Source: Pantoea sp. Ep11b
GTDB taxonomy: Bacteria; Pseudomonadota; Gammaproteobacteria; Enterobacterales; Enterobacteriaceae
DNA length: 64,000 nucleotides
Assembly: GCF_040783975.1 (NCBI RefSeq)
Contig: NZ_CP160631.1
Location: 3,838,606-3,902,605, forward strand
Direction: 5' to 3'
Under the pieces are notes generated by a model. That model saw only the letters and a program-made list of their open reading frames with translations, was not told the DNA's origin and ran no database searches. Every line of letters starts with the position of its first letter. Positions within the stretch are counted from its first letter, which is position 1. A program made the position numbers and the translations under genes. This document shows positions 30,353-41,800 of this stretch, one piece after another.

Positions 30353-30616
30353 ATGAAAATGAAATTAGCTATCGCCGCCCTTGGCCTTTCCCTGATCTCA
30401 ATGGGTGCAGGCGCTGCCAGCCTGGTGACTAATCAGGAAGCGCAGGGTTTGCAGTCGATGAACCAGACCATCAGCATCAGTGGCCGTAATGGCGACCAGA
30501 CGCACGTCCGTCAGGTGCTGTCAGAGAAAGCGGATGCCCAGGGTGCCGGTCACTATCGGATCATTGAAAACAACCAGGATAACACCTGGCATATCACCGC
30601 TGAACTTTACAAATAA
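30353..30616 (+). CDS. YhcN-family (DUF1471) periplasmic protein, second of three
   Basis: An 87-residue protein, start ATG 30353 with CAGGAGAG upstream; the in-frame TTG two codons earlier was not used. The signal peptide is about residues 1-21 (..SLISMGAGAA). The DUF1471 body is the most divergent of the three: NQTISISGRNGDQTHVRQVLSEKADAQGAGHYRIIENNQ..TWHITAELYK. It is 94 bp after the first copy and has its own ribosome site. Confidence 0.88.
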   Translation: MKMKLAIAALGLSLISMGAGAASLVTNQEAQGLQSMNQTISISGRNGDQTHVRQVLSEKADAQGAGHYRIIENNQDNTWHITAELYK

Positions 30617-30708
30617 CCGACCATGATGACGCCTGAACGGCGTTGAAAATATCGACGACCCGCCTTTACGATGAACCGCAGGTTGTTGAATATATTGAGG
30701 AGACGAAC

Positions 30709-30972
30709 ATGAATATCAAAACAACCATCGCTACAGTCAGCCTGCTTTCCGTTATGGCGTTCGGCGCATCTGCCGCGCAGCTGGTAACCGGCGACCAGAC
30801 TCAGAATCTGCAGCCTGCGGGAACCGTGACCATCAGTGGCACAGCGGGTGCGCCAATGGATTACCGTGCTGAGCTTTCTCAGAAAGCCGATGCGCAGGGT
30901 GCCAGCGCCTACAAAGTGATTGAGGCGCGTACCGGTGACAACTACCACATCACCGCACAGCTTTATAAGTAA
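30709..30972 (+). CDS. YhcN-family (DUF1471) periplasmic protein, third of three
   Basis: An 87-residue protein, start ATG 30709 with GAGGAG upstream. The signal peptide is about residues 1-22 (MNIKTTIATVSLLSVMAFGASA). The mature part NLQPAGTVTISGTAGAPMDYRAELSQKAD closely follows the first copy, so copies 1 and 3 are the nearest relatives. It lies 92 bp after copy 2 and ends at a strong terminator. Confidence 0.9.
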   Translation: MNIKTTIATVSLLSVMAFGASAAQLVTGDQTQNLQPAGTVTISGTAGAPMDYRAELSQKADAQGASAYKVIEARTGDNYHITAQLYK

Positions 30973-31001
30973 TTCCTCGTCAGAATAATGACGAACCCTT
31001 T

Positions 31002-31028
31002 GGCCCCGCTCTCCGGGGCCTTTTTTTA
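31002..31028 (+). terminator. Intrinsic terminator of the yhcN array
   Basis: GGCCCCG (31002-31008), loop CTCTC, CGGGGCC (31014-31020) followed by seven T residues. The T-run overlaps the stop codon of the convergent barstar-like gene. Confidence 0.9.
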
Positions 31029-31295
31029 TCTGACGTTAAAGTGAAGCTGCCCTTCCAGCTCCTCTTCCGCTTCATCGAACAACAGAATCAGCGCACCATA
31101 ACGCCGTCGCTGCCCCCTGCCCAGATTGATAAATTCAATCTCCAGCGGCATGGGTAACAGGTCGCCCGTCACCACATCCCATAATCCATCCAGATCGCAG
31201 ATGCGGCGCTCTTCCAGCGCAAATCGCTCGCTGAACTGGCGGAAGAAATGGGCCTGATCGACAATTTCATTAAAATCAAAACGCTCGATTTTCAT
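31026..31295 (-). CDS. yhcO: YhcO, barstar-family protein
   Basis: An 89-residue protein related to barstar, the intracellular inhibitor of barnase-type ribonucleases. Start ATG 31295 ([21 protein letters not shown]) with GGGAG upstream was preferred to a longer frame that runs through the neighbouring aldehyde dehydrogenase end. Conserved family positions include [22 protein letters not shown] and [16 protein letters not shown]. No barnase-like partner gene is adjacent, so it may be an orphan immunity-like protein. It sits next to yhcN as in E. coli. Confidence 0.9.
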   Translation of the reverse strand: MKIERFDFNEIVDQAHFFRQFSERFALEERRICDLDGLWDVVTGDLLPMPLEIEFINLGRGQRRRYGALILLFDEAEEELEGQLHFNVR

Positions 31296-31350
31296 GCTGA
31301 CCGCTCCCATGCTCCGTCTGCGGGCGACCTCTGCCGCCCGTTTCTGTCCG

Positions 31351-32802
31351 TTAGCCCAAACCGCCCAGATGGAGCGTTTTGACTTCCAGATACTCCTCCA
31401 TCCCCAGTACCGAACCTTCACGGCCCAGCCCCGACTCTTTCACGCCGCCGAAGGGGGCCAGCTCGGTTGAAACGGCACATTCGTTAATGCCGATCATGCC
31501 GCTCTCCAGCGCCGCTGAGACGCGGAACACCCGTTGCAGATTCTGGGTATAGAAGTAGGCGGCCAGACCGAACGGCGTGGCATTGGCGCGGCGGATGACA
31601 TCCTCTTCATCATCAAAACGGAAACAGGCTGCCACCGGGCCGAACGTCTCCTCCTGCGCGAGCTGCATCTCTTCGTGGGCTTCGGCGATCACCGTGGGCT
31701 GCCAGAAGTTGCCGCCCAGAGCATGGCGTTCGCCCCCCGCCAGTAATTTGCCGCCTCTGGCGACGGCGTCTTTGACGTGCTGCTCCACCTTTTCCACCGC
31801 CGGGGCGTCGATCAGGGGGCCGACGATCACGCCCTCTTCCATGCCGTTACCGACTTTCAGCTTGTTGACCTCGGCCGCCAGCTGCTGCGTGAAACGATCA
31901 TAGATCGCATTGTGAATGTAAAAGCGGTTCACGCTGACGCACACCTGGCCCGCGTTACGGAATTTGTTAGCGATCGCGCCCTGTACGGCGGCATCAATGT
32001 CAGCATCCTCAAACACGATGTAGGGAGCATTACCGCCCAGTTCCATCGACACTTTTTTCATGGTTTCGGCGGCATTGCGCATCAGCAGCTTGCCCACCTG
32101 CGTCGAGCCGGTAAATGAGATTTTGCGCACTACGTGGCTGGCCATAATCGCGTCACTGATGGCGTGAGTGTCACCGGCCACCGCATTCAGCACGCCATCC
32201 GGTACGCCCGCCTGCTTCGCCAGCGCCAGCAGCGCAAAGGCGGAGAGCGGCGTGTTATTGGCAGGTTTGATGATGCCGGTGCAGCCTGCGGCCAGGGCCG
32301 GCCCCAGCTTGCGGGTCAGCATCGCCATCGGGAAGTTCCACGGCGTAATGGCCGCCACCACGCCAATCGGTTCGCGGGTGGCCAGGATACGCGAGCCTGG
32401 TTTCGCGGGCGGAATGATCTCACCGTTGGCCCGTTTTGCCTGCTCGGCGAACCACTGAATAAAGCTGGCGGCATACTCGACTTCACCTTCCGCCTCTTTC
32501 ACAGGCTTGCCCTGTTCCAGGGTCATTAGCTCGCCCAGCCAGCGTTTGTTCTCAATAATCAGCTGGTACCAGCGTGTGAGGATCTCAGAGCGTGCTTTTG
32601 CGGTGAGCGCCCGCCAGGCGGGAAAGGCGCGCTCTGCGGCGGCGATAGCCTGTTCCGTTTCCGTTTTACCCGCTTTTGCCACCTGCGCAATCACCTCGCC
32701 GGTCGCCGGATTGGTGACGTCGAAGGTGGAGGCTGCCTGATGCCACTGGCCATCCGCTAAATAGCCGGTCCGGAACAGTTCGCTCTCTTGCAGTGATTTC
32801 AT
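31351..32802 (-). CDS. NAD(P)-dependent aldehyde dehydrogenase, succinate-semialdehyde dehydrogenase type
   Basis: A 483-residue enzyme, start ATG 32802 ([20 protein letters not shown]) with CAGGAG upstream. Catalytic Cys288 is in [13 protein letters not shown] and general base Glu254 in [17 protein letters not shown] and FTGSTQVGK form the cofactor site. Length and pattern are those of the GabD/SSADH branch. Two differences from E. coli GabD as I recall it: CVS instead of CVC after the active Cys, and KPANNTP where GabD has KPASQTP near the 2'-phosphate site, so cofactor preference may differ. It is inserted between yhcO and aaeB, which are neighbours in E. coli. The substrate is unproven. 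Confidence 0.85.
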   Translation of the reverse strand: MKSLQESELFRTGYLADGQWHQAASTFDVTNPATGEVIAQVAKAGKTETEQAIAAAERAFPAWRALTAKARSEILTRWYQLIIENKRWLGELMTLEQGKPVKEAEGEVEYAASFIQWFAEQAKRANGEIIPPAKPGSRILATREPIGVVAAITPWNFPMAMLTRKLGPALAAGCTGIIKPANNTPLSAFALLALAKQAGVPDGVLNAVAGDTHAISDAIMASHVVRKISFTGSTQVGKLLMRNAAETMKKVSMELGGNAPYIVFEDADIDAAVQGAIANKFRNAGQVCVSVNRFYIHNAIYDRFTQQLAAEVNKLKVGNGMEEGVIVGPLIDAPAVEKVEQHVKDAVARGGKLLAGGERHALGGNFWQPTVIAEAHEEMQLAQEETFGPVAACFRFDDEEDVIRRANATPFGLAAYFYTQNLQRVFRVSAALESGMIGINECAVSTELAPFGGVKESGLGREGSVLGMEEYLEVKTLHLGGLG

Positions 32803-32915
32803 TGATTCGCTCCTGTCAGTTTTACGCTTCCGTCCAGAGAGTATAGTTGGCAAAAGCAGCAGGTTTTATGACGGGCGGAGATTGGACGGGCCGCTGCCGG
32901 TCGCAGCGGCCAGAT

Positions 32916-34868
32916 TCAGATTTGGATGAGGGTGTTCTGATATTTGTCGAGCATGAGCGCCAGCCGTTTTACCGGCTCCGTAACGCTTTCAGGTGCCTCG
33001 TAATGGGCCAGCTTTTCCTGATAGACCGCCAGCTCTTTCAGCAGCCGTTCAAAGTAGTAACGCCGCTTGTCATCGCTGCTGGCGGCGATCACCCGATCTG
33101 CGGTGTAGCGCAGTTGCCGGTGATACGCTGAGAGATCGGCATTGACCGGCACTTCCGCGTCCCGCAACCGCTGATGGCCGATGATCAGCGTTAAGGCGAT
33201 ACGGTATTTATTGATATCGCCGGGGAACAGGTTCAGCAGCAGGAAGAGTTGCTGATAGAGCGCCGGCAGATGGTTTTCGCGCCGACGCGCCTGATTGGTC
33301 GTCATCGCCGATACGGCCGCATACATAAAGCGGTTCAGCAGTTTACGGCCGGTGCGCGCTTTCGATTTATCGCGGATCAGCAGGATCACCATCATCGCCA
33401 CAAAGCAGCCGATAACCTGGCCAAGCACGTTGTCGAGAAAGACGTTGATGTGGAACTGCATCGGGTTATCGAGCACCAGCACGTTGAGCGTACCAATCAG
33501 TGCGCCGAGTGTACCGAGCTGACGCCGCTGGATAAAGATGCCGCCAATAAAACCCAGCAGCCCGATGGCGATGCAGAGTAGCAGCGCGCTCTGCTGCGTG
33601 GCGGGCAGGACATACATAAAATAGAACGCCCCCAGCGGAACCGCGACCGTCATGCCGTAGAGGAAGTCTTTCGCCATCATCAGCGGGTTTGGCATACGCA
33701 TTGCCAGCGCGGTGATCACCGCCAGCATGACCATGCAGCCGCTGCCGGAGGTCCATCCCGTGTAGAGCCAGAACAGCGAACCCAGCGCGGTCGCCACAAA
33801 GGTCCGGATACCGTTGATCATCGCATGATGTGTCTCCGCAGAACGCGCCTGAATCACGACTTCGCGCTGCAGAATCGTCTCTTCCAGGGAGGTAATCCGG
33901 CTGTTGCTTTTAATGCCGTTGATCAGCAGCAGATATTCGGTGGCGGCACCGACCCAGCTGCTCAGCGTGACCGGCGTCGTTTTGTCGCTGGCGCCCATCA
34001 CCCGTCGCATCACTTTCATCCGCTTGTGCACCTCTTCTACCGTGGTGGCGGGCTTCTCAACCATCAGGCGATACTGAGGCGGGATGTAGTCAGGGCGGGA
34101 GTTCTGGATCAGAAAGGTTTCGGCGGCCTGGGTAATCAGCGTCAGCGACAGCGTATTCAGCATCTGCAAACGGCGATGGCTGTTCTTCCAGCGGGAGGAT
34201 TCCATCATCAGCTGGCTGCGCATGGTGTTCAGCGCCGTGGTACGCCGGACCAGCGCGCTCCAGGCTTTGTCCACCTCCTCTTTATCACCGTGGGCGACGC
34301 AGAGCTGCAGCAGGTGATAGTGCGCCACCAGCAGCGAATCGACCTCTGCATCGATCACTTTTTTGATTGAACGGGGCGAGAAGATCATATCGGCCAGGAT
34401 GGCGCACAGGATGCCGAGCACAATCTCGCTGCAACGCTCGACCGCATATTGGGGCACCAGCGTCAGCCCGCCACTGGCGTTCGCCGTCACCACGATAATC
34501 AGCGCGGTGTAGCCTGCCAGTCCCAGCGCGTAGGAGTTTTCGACCTTGATCAGCGAGGAGAGCCAGACGCAGAGCCCTGCCCAGATGCAGCACAGCAGCA
34601 GCATCACGACCGGCGCCCGAACGGTGGCGATCATGATGGTCAGCGCGGCGATACAGCCGATAAAGGTCCCGATAATACGCAAAACACCGCGATAGCGCAG
34701 CGCCCCTGAATAGGGGTCACCCCCCGCAGCAAAGGCGGTGCCGCCCGCCACAATCCCGGCGGTCATCACCGCCCAGCGCGGCGTTTCGAGGTTAAGGTGG
34801 AAGCCCACCATCAGCGCTAAAACCAGCGCGAAGGTGAGTTTTACCGGGAACCGCAGGAACTCGATCAT
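32916..34868 (-). CDS. aaeB: AaeB, p-hydroxybenzoate efflux pump subunit
   Basis: A 650-residue inner-membrane protein of the FUSC/aromatic-acid exporter family (E. coli 655). Two sets of about five to six membrane helices (residues about 10-165 and 360-510) are each followed by a soluble domain, the usual duplicated layout. With AaeA it exports aromatic carboxylic acids such as p-hydroxybenzoate as a metabolic relief valve. It is 9 bp downstream of aaeA in the same direction. Confidence 0.96.
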   Translation of the reverse strand: MIEFLRFPVKLTFALVLALMVGFHLNLETPRWAVMTAGIVAGGTAFAAGGDPYSGALRYRGVLRIIGTFIGCIAALTIMIATVRAPVVMLLLCCIWAGLCVWLSSLIKVENSYALGLAGYTALIIVVTANASGGLTLVPQYAVERCSEIVLGILCAILADMIFSPRSIKKVIDAEVDSLLVAHYHLLQLCVAHGDKEEVDKAWSALVRRTTALNTMRSQLMMESSRWKNSHRRLQMLNTLSLTLITQAAETFLIQNSRPDYIPPQYRLMVEKPATTVEEVHKRMKVMRRVMGASDKTTPVTLSSWVGAATEYLLLINGIKSNSRITSLEETILQREVVIQARSAETHHAMINGIRTFVATALGSLFWLYTGWTSGSGCMVMLAVITALAMRMPNPLMMAKDFLYGMTVAVPLGAFYFMYVLPATQQSALLLCIAIGLLGFIGGIFIQRRQLGTLGALIGTLNVLVLDNPMQFHINVFLDNVLGQVIGCFVAMMVILLIRDKSKARTGRKLLNRFMYAAVSAMTTNQARRRENHLPALYQQLFLLLNLFPGDINKYRIALTLIIGHQRLRDAEVPVNADLSAYHRQLRYTADRVIAASSDDKRRYYFERLLKELAVYQEKLAHYEAPESVTEPVKRLALMLDKYQNTLIQI

Positions 34869-34877
34869 ATCGCCCTC

Positions 34878-35810
34878 TTAACCAAACTCACGCAGGCGAT
34901 TCAGCAGACGGACCAGCGGCGAAACCTGTTCAGGCTGGCGATCCCCCTGCCCGGTGATGACCACCGTCGCCGTGGTGCCCGCCGGGAAGCGATTGCCAGG
35001 CTGCTGATCCAGCCGGATACGTACCGGCACACGCTGCGCCAGTCGGACCCACTCCAGATTGGAGTCCACCGTCGCCATCCCTTTGCTGTCGACCGAGCTG
35101 CTGCTGTTGGTCACGCCGGCAGCCACGCTGTCAACCGTGCCGCGCAGTACTATGTTACTGCCGAGCGGCGTGATTTCGGCCCGGAAGCCCTTCTCCACGC
35201 CGTGCAGTTTGGTCTCTTCCAGGTAAGCGAGCACATAGAAGGAGTGCTGCTGAACCAGCGCCACCGCCACGGAGCCGCGGGTGATGAACTCGCCCTGATA
35301 GACATTCAGGTTAGTGACCCAGCCATCGGATGGCGCTTTGATGTTGGTACGCTCCAGATCGATCTCCGCCAGATCGCGTGTCGCCATCGACTTCGCCAGC
35401 TGATGTTCGCTGGTTTGCAGATCGTTGTTGGATTGTTCAATCGCTTCGCGCGACATCGCCGAGGTGCCAAGCTGATTACGACGTCCGGCTTCACGGCGTT
35501 TTTCGCTGACCAGTGCCTGGTAATATTCAACGTCCGCCTGAGCCTGCGCGAGCGCTTTCTGATAGCGCGGCCGATCCACCACAAACAGCGTATCGCCCTT
35601 CTTCACCAGCTGGTTATCATGAACCGGTACATCGGTGATCAGGCCGGTGACATCGGGCGAGATCGCCACCACGTCAGCCGCGAAACGTGCATCACGCGTC
35701 CAGGGGGATTCGGTATAGAAGACCCAGGCACGAAAGATGATAACCACTGCGATGATGACCAGCAGGAGCGTAATCGCGTAACGCGCGATTTTTCTTATGA
35801 GTGCTTTCAC
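34878..35810 (-). CDS. aaeA: AaeA, membrane-fusion subunit of the p-hydroxybenzoate efflux pump
   Basis: A 310-residue HlyD/EmrA-type periplasmic adaptor of the E. coli length. It has one N-terminal membrane anchor (residues about 12-31, [21 protein letters not shown]), a biotinyl-lipoyl-like half ([24 protein letters not shown]), a helical hairpin, and the second lipoyl half ([21 protein letters not shown]). It connects AaeB to an outer-membrane channel. It starts 7 bp after aaeX. Confidence 0.96.
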   Translation of the reverse strand: MKALIRKIARYAITLLLVIIAVVIIFRAWVFYTESPWTRDARFAADVVAISPDVTGLITDVPVHDNQLVKKGDTLFVVDRPRYQKALAQAQADVEYYQALVSEKRREAGRRNQLGTSAMSREAIEQSNNDLQTSEHQLAKSMATRDLAEIDLERTNIKAPSDGWVTNLNVYQGEFITRGSVAVALVQQHSFYVLAYLEETKLHGVEKGFRAEITPLGSNIVLRGTVDSVAAGVTNSSSSVDSKGMATVDSNLEWVRLAQRVPVRIRLDQQPGNRFPAGTTATVVITGQGDRQPEQVSPLVRLLNRLREFG

Positions 35811-35817
35811 TTAAACC

Positions 35818-36021
35818 TCAGACTAATAAACGGGAGACAAGGTAAAACACACAGCAGTAAAGCGCTGTATTAAAAAGTGCCGGATGCCAGACAAGATCGT
35901 AGATGCCGCTCGGCGTCAGCACGCGTTTCACTAACCAGAACAGCATGAGTGAAATAATCAGTTCGATGAAAACGGGCGGGAAAGAGAGCCCAAACATGAC
36001 AAATACCGGAAGCACACTCAT
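35818..36021 (-). CDS. aaeX: AaeX, small membrane protein of the aae operon
   Basis: A 67-residue protein identical in length to E. coli AaeX. It has two predicted membrane helices (about residues 14-32 and 46-65) and the family start [18 protein letters not shown]. It is the first gene of aaeXAB and its role is not known. Confidence 0.93.
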   Translation of the reverse strand: MSVLPVFVMFGLSFPPVFIELIISLMLFWLVKRVLTPSGIYDLVWHPALFNTALYCCVFYLVSRLLV

Positions 36022-36220
36022 CAGAAATCCTTAGTTCGACCTTGCCGGGACACGCCTTTGCCTTCTGCAGATGCCACAGCAAAACCCTCTGCCAGCGCTA
36101 TCGGAACCGCAGCTGGCTTAATAATAGCGTATCATCGAGGGGTATCAGGCAATGAAGAATCACCGGGAAATACCCCGGCGCGCTTATAATAACGTGCATT
36201 ACTAACCATTTTCTACAGAA

Positions 36221-36236
36221 TGTGATCTAAATCACT
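36221..36236 (+). promoter_or_regulatory. CRP-like site upstream of aaeR
   Basis: TGTGATCTAAATCACT matches the CRP pattern TGTGA-N6-TCACA at 9 of 10 defined bases. It is 19 bp before the aaeR start in the 233-bp aaeX/aaeR divergent region, close enough to act on aaeR as a block or on the divergent aaeXAB as an upstream site. Confidence 0.6.
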
Positions 36237-36254
36237 TTTAAGCCAGAGTAAACA

Positions 36255-37172
36255 ATGGAACGACTGAAAGGTATGTCCGTTTTCGCCCGGGTGGTCGAAC
36301 TGGGTTCGTTCACTGCTGCGGCGCGTCAGCTTCATCTGAGCGTCTCCTCAATCAGTCAGATCGTCGCCAGACTGGAGGATGCACTGCAGGTCAAGCTGCT
36401 GAATCGCAGCACCCGCAGTATCGGGCTGACCGAGGCGGGCAAAATCTACTATCAGGGCTGCCGCCGGATGCTGGCGGAAGCGACGCAGGTGCATGAACAG
36501 CTCTATGCGTTTAACAATACGCCCATTGGCGTACTGCGGATTGGCAGCTCCTCGACCATGGCGCAAAACGTGTTAGCCGGGATGACCAGCGAAATGCTGC
36601 GGGAGTATCCGGGGCTGAGCGTGAACCTGGTCACCGGCGTACCGGCGCCGGACCTGATCGCCGACGGGCTGGACCTGGTGATCCGCGTCGGCGCGCTGAA
36701 AGATTCCAGCCTCTTTTCCCGGCGTCTTGGCGCGATGCCGATGGTGGTGTGCGCCGCAAAAAGCTATCTGGCACAGCATGGCACGCCGGAGAAGCCGGGT
36801 GATATCGATAACTTCTCCTGGCTGGAATATAGCGTGCGGCCCGACAACAATTTCGAGCTGATTGCGCCGGAAGGATTAGTGACGCGCCTGGCACCGCAGG
36901 GCCGCTTTGTCACCAACGATTCGCTGACGCTGCTGCGCTGGCTGAAGTCGGGCAATGGCATCGCCTATGTTCCGATGATGTGGGTGATCGATGAGATTAC
37001 CGCGGGCGAGATCGATATTCTGTTTCCGCAGTATCAGTCTGACCCGCGTCCGGTCTATGCGCTTTACACCGAGAAGGATAAGTTACCGCTGAAGGTGCAG
37101 GTCTGTATCGATTATCTGACCGGCTATTTTGAACAGGTGGCTGAGCAGTATCAGCTGCATCGTAAAAGCTGA
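36255..37172 (+). CDS. aaeR: AaeR, LysR-type regulator of aaeXAB
   Basis: A 305-residue LysR-family activator (E. coli 309). The N-terminal winged helix, residues 1-60, includes MSVFARVVELGSFTAAARQLHLSVSSISQIVARLEDAL. A periplasmic-binding-like effector domain covers about 90-295. It is divergent from aaeX by 233 bp, the usual arrangement for a LysR regulator and its target. Aromatic acids are the expected inducers by analogy with E. coli. Confidence 0.94.
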   Translation: MERLKGMSVFARVVELGSFTAAARQLHLSVSSISQIVARLEDALQVKLLNRSTRSIGLTEAGKIYYQGCRRMLAEATQVHEQLYAFNNTPIGVLRIGSSSTMAQNVLAGMTSEMLREYPGLSVNLVTGVPAPDLIADGLDLVIRVGALKDSSLFSRRLGAMPMVVCAAKSYLAQHGTPEKPGDIDNFSWLEYSVRPDNNFELIAPEGLVTRLAPQGRFVTNDSLTLLRWLKSGNGIAYVPMMWVIDEITAGEIDILFPQYQSDPRPVYALYTEKDKLPLKVQVCIDYLTGYFEQVAEQYQLHRKS

Positions 37173-37360
37173 CAGAAGGGCGTTGAAAACCTCTGCCCGC
37201 GCAGGCGTTGAAACCAATCCAGCGAAGCGCCGGAAAGCGGCAGAGGATCTTTTACTGAGATGCACGTTTCTTCCCTGCGCTTTCAGCCGGTCCATTGCCT
37301 GCCGGAAGCGTGCGGGTAACCGTTCCGCAACCCGCCGGGCGGCAGGTTGCGGAGGTCACA

Positions 37361-38806
37361 TCAGGCAGTGCCGCCGATGGTCAGTTTATCGAGCTTCAGG
37401 GTCGGCTGACCAACGCCGACCGGCAGGCTCTGTCCCTCTTTGCCGCAGACGCCGACGCCTTTGTCCAGCGCCAGGTCATTACCCACCATCGAGATCTGCT
37501 GCATCGCTTCGATACCGGAACCAATCAGCGTGGCACCCTTAACCGGCTTAGTAATTTTGCCCTTCTCGATCAGATAGGCCTCTGAGGTAGAAAAGACAAA
37601 TTTGCCGGAGGTGATGTCAACCTGACCGCCGCCAAAGTTTGGCGCATAGATGCCATAATCCACGCTTTCGATAATATCCTGCGGTGAGGATTTACCCGCC
37701 AGCATGTAGGTGTTGGTCATGCGCGGCATCGGCAGGTGCGCATAGGATTCACGACGGCCGTTGCCGGTCGGGCTGACGCCCATCAGTCGCGCATTCAGCT
37801 TGTCCTGCATGTAGCCTTTCAGCACGCCGTTCTCGATCAGCATGTTGTACTGACCCGGCACGCCCTCATCATCAATCGCCAGCGATCCACGCAGCCCTTC
37901 AAGGGTGCCATCATCGACCACCGTACAGAGTTCAGACGCAACCTGCTGACCGATTTTACCGCTGAAGACGGAGGTGCCGCGACGGTTGAAATCGCCTTCC
38001 AGACCGTGACCGACCGCTTCATGCAGCAGGACGCCAGGCCAGCCCGCACCCAGCACCACTGGCAGGGCACCGGCTGGCGCGGCGACCGCAGAGAGATTCA
38101 CCAGCGCCATGCGCACCGCTTCCCGCGCCCAAGCGTCAGCGCGGACTTCACCATTCTCATCCGCCAGGAAAAACGCATAGCCGGTACGCGCACCGCCGCC
38201 GCTGGCACCGCGCTCGCGCTTGCCCTGATCTTCCACCTGAACGCTGACAGAGAGGCGCACCAGCGGTCGCACATCGGCGGCCAGCGTGCCGTCGGTGGCT
38301 GCCACCAGCACCTGTTCGTAGACGCCGGTCAGGCTGGCATTGACCTCCTGCACGCGCGGATCTTCGGCGCGGGCCACTTTATCGACGCGATGCAGCAGGG
38401 CAATTTTCTCTTCACGCGTCAGGCTGCTCAGCGGATCGACCGCCGGATAGAGTGAGCGGTTCAACACGGCAGAGAGCGTGTGGGCTTTGCCATTGCCCTG
38501 CTCGCGCACGATGCTGCGCGCCGCTTCAGACGAGAGACGCAGCGCATTCAGCGTAATCTGGTCCGCATAGGCGAAGCCGGTTTTCTCTCCGCTGACCGCG
38601 CGCACGCCCACACCCTGATCGATATGGTATGAGCCATCTTTGATGATTTTATCTTCCAGCACCCAGGATTCGTGGAAGCTGGACTGAAAATAGAGATCGG
38701 CATAATCCAGACGACGTTCTGAAAGCTGCCCTAACAGGGAAAATAGGTCCTGCTGATTAATGCCGTTAGCAGTCAGTAACTGCTCACTTACCAGGTTCAG
38801 AGTCAT
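37361..38806 (-). CDS. tldD: TldD, metalloprotease subunit of the TldD/TldE pair
   Basis: A 481-residue protein of exact family length. The zinc site [11 protein letters not shown] (HExxxH) lies near residues 262-272, followed by the long beta-rich C-terminal region ([32 protein letters not shown] at the end, split here by function only). With TldE (PmbA) it degrades unfolded or small peptides, processes microcin B17 and influences CcdA stability in E. coli. A stem-loop CCGCAACC/GGTTGCGG (37325-37352) lies just after its stop codon but has no T-run. Confidence 0.96.
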   Translation of the reverse strand: MTLNLVSEQLLTANGINQQDLFSLLGQLSERRLDYADLYFQSSFHESWVLEDKIIKDGSYHIDQGVGVRAVSGEKTGFAYADQITLNALRLSSEAARSIVREQGNGKAHTLSAVLNRSLYPAVDPLSSLTREEKIALLHRVDKVARAEDPRVQEVNASLTGVYEQVLVAATDGTLAADVRPLVRLSVSVQVEDQGKRERGASGGGARTGYAFFLADENGEVRADAWAREAVRMALVNLSAVAAPAGALPVVLGAGWPGVLLHEAVGHGLEGDFNRRGTSVFSGKIGQQVASELCTVVDDGTLEGLRGSLAIDDEGVPGQYNMLIENGVLKGYMQDKLNARLMGVSPTGNGRRESYAHLPMPRMTNTYMLAGKSSPQDIIESVDYGIYAPNFGGGQVDITSGKFVFSTSEAYLIEKGKITKPVKGATLIGSGIEAMQQISMVGNDLALDKGVGVCGKEGQSLPVGVGQPTLKLDKLTIGGTA

Positions 38807-38870
38807 CGTTTCTCACTCATTATGTGCTCAGATAATCATAGCCTGCGGTAATTCCGGTACGGCGTCAAAT

Positions 38871-41800
38871 TCACTTGTTGTCAGTTTCACGCGGTTTGCG
38901 CAGTACCTCATTGATTTCCGGTTTATCCAGCGGGCCGCCGATGTGATAACGCAGCAGTGAGATCTTATTCCACAGCGGTCCCAGCGCTTTACTGGCCGCA
39001 AAAACTGCCGCGCCAATCACCGGGTTGATGGCAAAGGCGGTTGCCACGCCGACCGACGCCGATATCTCCGGCGCGACCACCGCTTCCATATCGATCTGGC
39101 GCTTCACCAGGTCGAGTTTACCCTGCATCGCGATGTCGGCTTCCAGTCCGTCTACCAGCAGGTTGTCGGTGCGCATCACGCCGTTTTCAATCCAGGCCGT
39201 GCCGTTAATGGAGTCGAAGTAGAAGGCGTTGGTGAAGGTGTCGCTGAAGTCGAAGCGCAGCTTACGCAGCAGCGCATCGAAGCTCACCAGACGCAGGATT
39301 TTCCCCGCCGTGCCGGTGTTCACATCCGCGATCTGCCCTTTGCCGAAGTGGGTTTTCAGGGTGCCGCTCAGGGTTTCTGCAGCGGGCTGCCACGGCGCCG
39401 ATTTCCAGTGCAGGTCGTAGGCGATATCGAAAGGTGCATCGCGCAGCGGGGTATTCACGCCAAACCAGTTGGTGGCGTTGTTGATATTCGCCCCTTTCAG
39501 CGTGCCTTTCAGCGAGGTGCGCGGGTCGCCCGGGCGGTTGACCCACTCGCCGTCGATTTTCAGCTGTGAACTGCCGGTATCCACCTTTCCGTTAGTAAGT
39601 GCTAACGTATCCCCGCGAGGCTGGAGCAGTGCGGATACCTGACCATATTTCTGGCCGAGCACCCAGCACTCTTTGCAGAAGAGCTGCAGCGCGGGCCACT
39701 GGCTGAAGTTAATCTTCGTGGCCTGCTGAGAAGCGCCTTTGCCGCCTTCGCTGGCCCCGTTCTCCCACTGCGGATTGTAATAGAGATAATCCAGGCTGAC
39801 CTGCCACGGCGCAGCAGGCGCCATAGTCAGTCTGCCGCGCAGCTCTTTCGCATTCACGCTGACCTGACTTTTGCCACCCGCACTCTGTGCCAGGGTCGCA
39901 TCGACATCATGCCATTGCTGCCCGCCCAGCGTGACCGCCGGGCTGCGCAGGGTGACATTGCCGGGCAGCGTGACGGGGCCGGTCTGGAAATCACCGCTGT
40001 CCGCTTGCCGTCCGCCTGCGGAATCCCCGGCGGCCAGCATCGCCACCCAGGCTTCGCCATCCAGCGCAGGCAGATTCAGCACCATACCCGCGCGATCGGG
40101 CAGTGCCGGCGTTTTGCGTGCATCGTTCAGCCAGATACCGCGATCCACACGCAGCGTCGGCTCCAGCAGCCAGCGGCTGTTGAAACGCTGGTTGCCGTTA
40201 ACGCTGCCGCTGAGATCGAAATGGTGCAGGTCACCACTGGCCTGAATGGTAACAGGCATCGCCTCGCCAGCCTGTTTTGCAAGCGGCGCAGGTAAGCGAC
40301 TACTTACTTCTTTTGCATTGCCGTTCAACGCGACGTCATAACGTGCGCCGCCCTGATGCGGTAACGTAATGCCGACCTCGCCCTGCCACGGCAGATGTCC
40401 ACCCAGCTGCCTGCTGACGGCGGCCGGGATCTCACGGATTTTAGCGGGCTGCCAGTCGCCCTGAAGGCTGACGTTGACGCCGAAGTCATCCGGGTTCTCC
40501 CGGGTGCTGAAACGCACGCCCATCGGCTGACCAAACCACTCTGCACGCAGATCGTCGCTGACCAGATTGCCGTTGTCGTAGCGGAAGCGGCCTGAGAGAC
40601 GGTTAATAGTGGTTTTTAGCGGTTTGATAAACAGCGCATTATCTTGCAGGTCGACGTTGCCTCTGGCATGCACCTGCTCGCCATCCAGCGGGATATCCAG
40701 GTTCAGATGCCCCCCGACCTGTCCGCTGATTTGCAGCTGCTCCAACGCGGCACCCAGAGAGGGCTTCAGCGGCGTCTGCTGGAAATAATCCGCGACCTGA
40801 GGGCCCTGCCCGCTGATATCGCCATCGATAATCAGCTTCTCTTTCAGGTAGTCAGGAATGACTGCGCTGACGTTGCGCGCCTCCACCTCGCCCAGTCTGG
40901 CCACCGGCGCGTTCATCCAGAGGCCATCATTCAGGAAGTTGAGATCGATATCGAGATTACTGATCGCAGGCCATTTTGGCTGAAACGCGTAGGTCGCCTG
41001 ACGCAGCGGCACCCAGACCTGAAACATGCCGTCATTGTGCTTAAACGGGAACAGAGCCGGATTACCGGCAAACAGCAGCGTGGCATTATCGACTTTGCCA
41101 CCCTTCACGGCCCCGCTCAGATAGTGTGTCAGGCCGTTGCCCATTAGCGGAACCGGGAAATAGCGCCAGGCATCACCTGCATCCGTCACCCGGATACCGG
41201 CCAGAATATCCAGACGTGGCTCGCTTCCGCTGTTCTGCTGGTAACTGAAGTCTCCACGCGCATGAAGTGAACGCGCCTGGAGATCCAGATCCTCACCCGC
41301 CAGCGTCAGTCCATGTTCATCACGCAGCCAGCGCAGCGCGCCGGTCACCTTTTTAATCTCCAGCGGGGCCTGGAACATGTCGCCATAAGGAACGGTCGCC
41401 GCGCCCATATCGACGCTGACCTGTCCATGGGTCAGGCTGCCGCGCGCCTCGCCACTGAGGTGACTGATACCCGGCAGCAGCTTCCAGTGCTGCCAGCTGA
41501 AATCGTGCCACTTCACCTGCATACGGGTGTTTTCAGGCTGCTGCAGCGGTATATCCAGCGCCAGGCCATCGACGGTGCCCTGCGGCTGCAGCGCCTGCCA
41601 GTTCTCAAACAGCGCCGGAGAGAGCGGCGCGAACAGCGGAACGATCGGCGCAATGTGTTTCAGCACCAGCTGCGTGGCGCGCACGCGGACTTCAGCCTGA
41701 CTTTCGGTACCTGGCAGCTGTTTGTCTTCGGGACGCCATAACAGCGAGAAGTGGCCTGCGGGCCAGGGCTGGTTGTCGGTGCTGAGGCGGGTCTGCGGTA

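Noticed and set aside
37325..37352. GC-rich hairpin after tldD considered as terminator
   Set aside because: Stem CCGCAACC/GGTTGCGG is good but there is no T-run on either strand; mentioned only under tldD.
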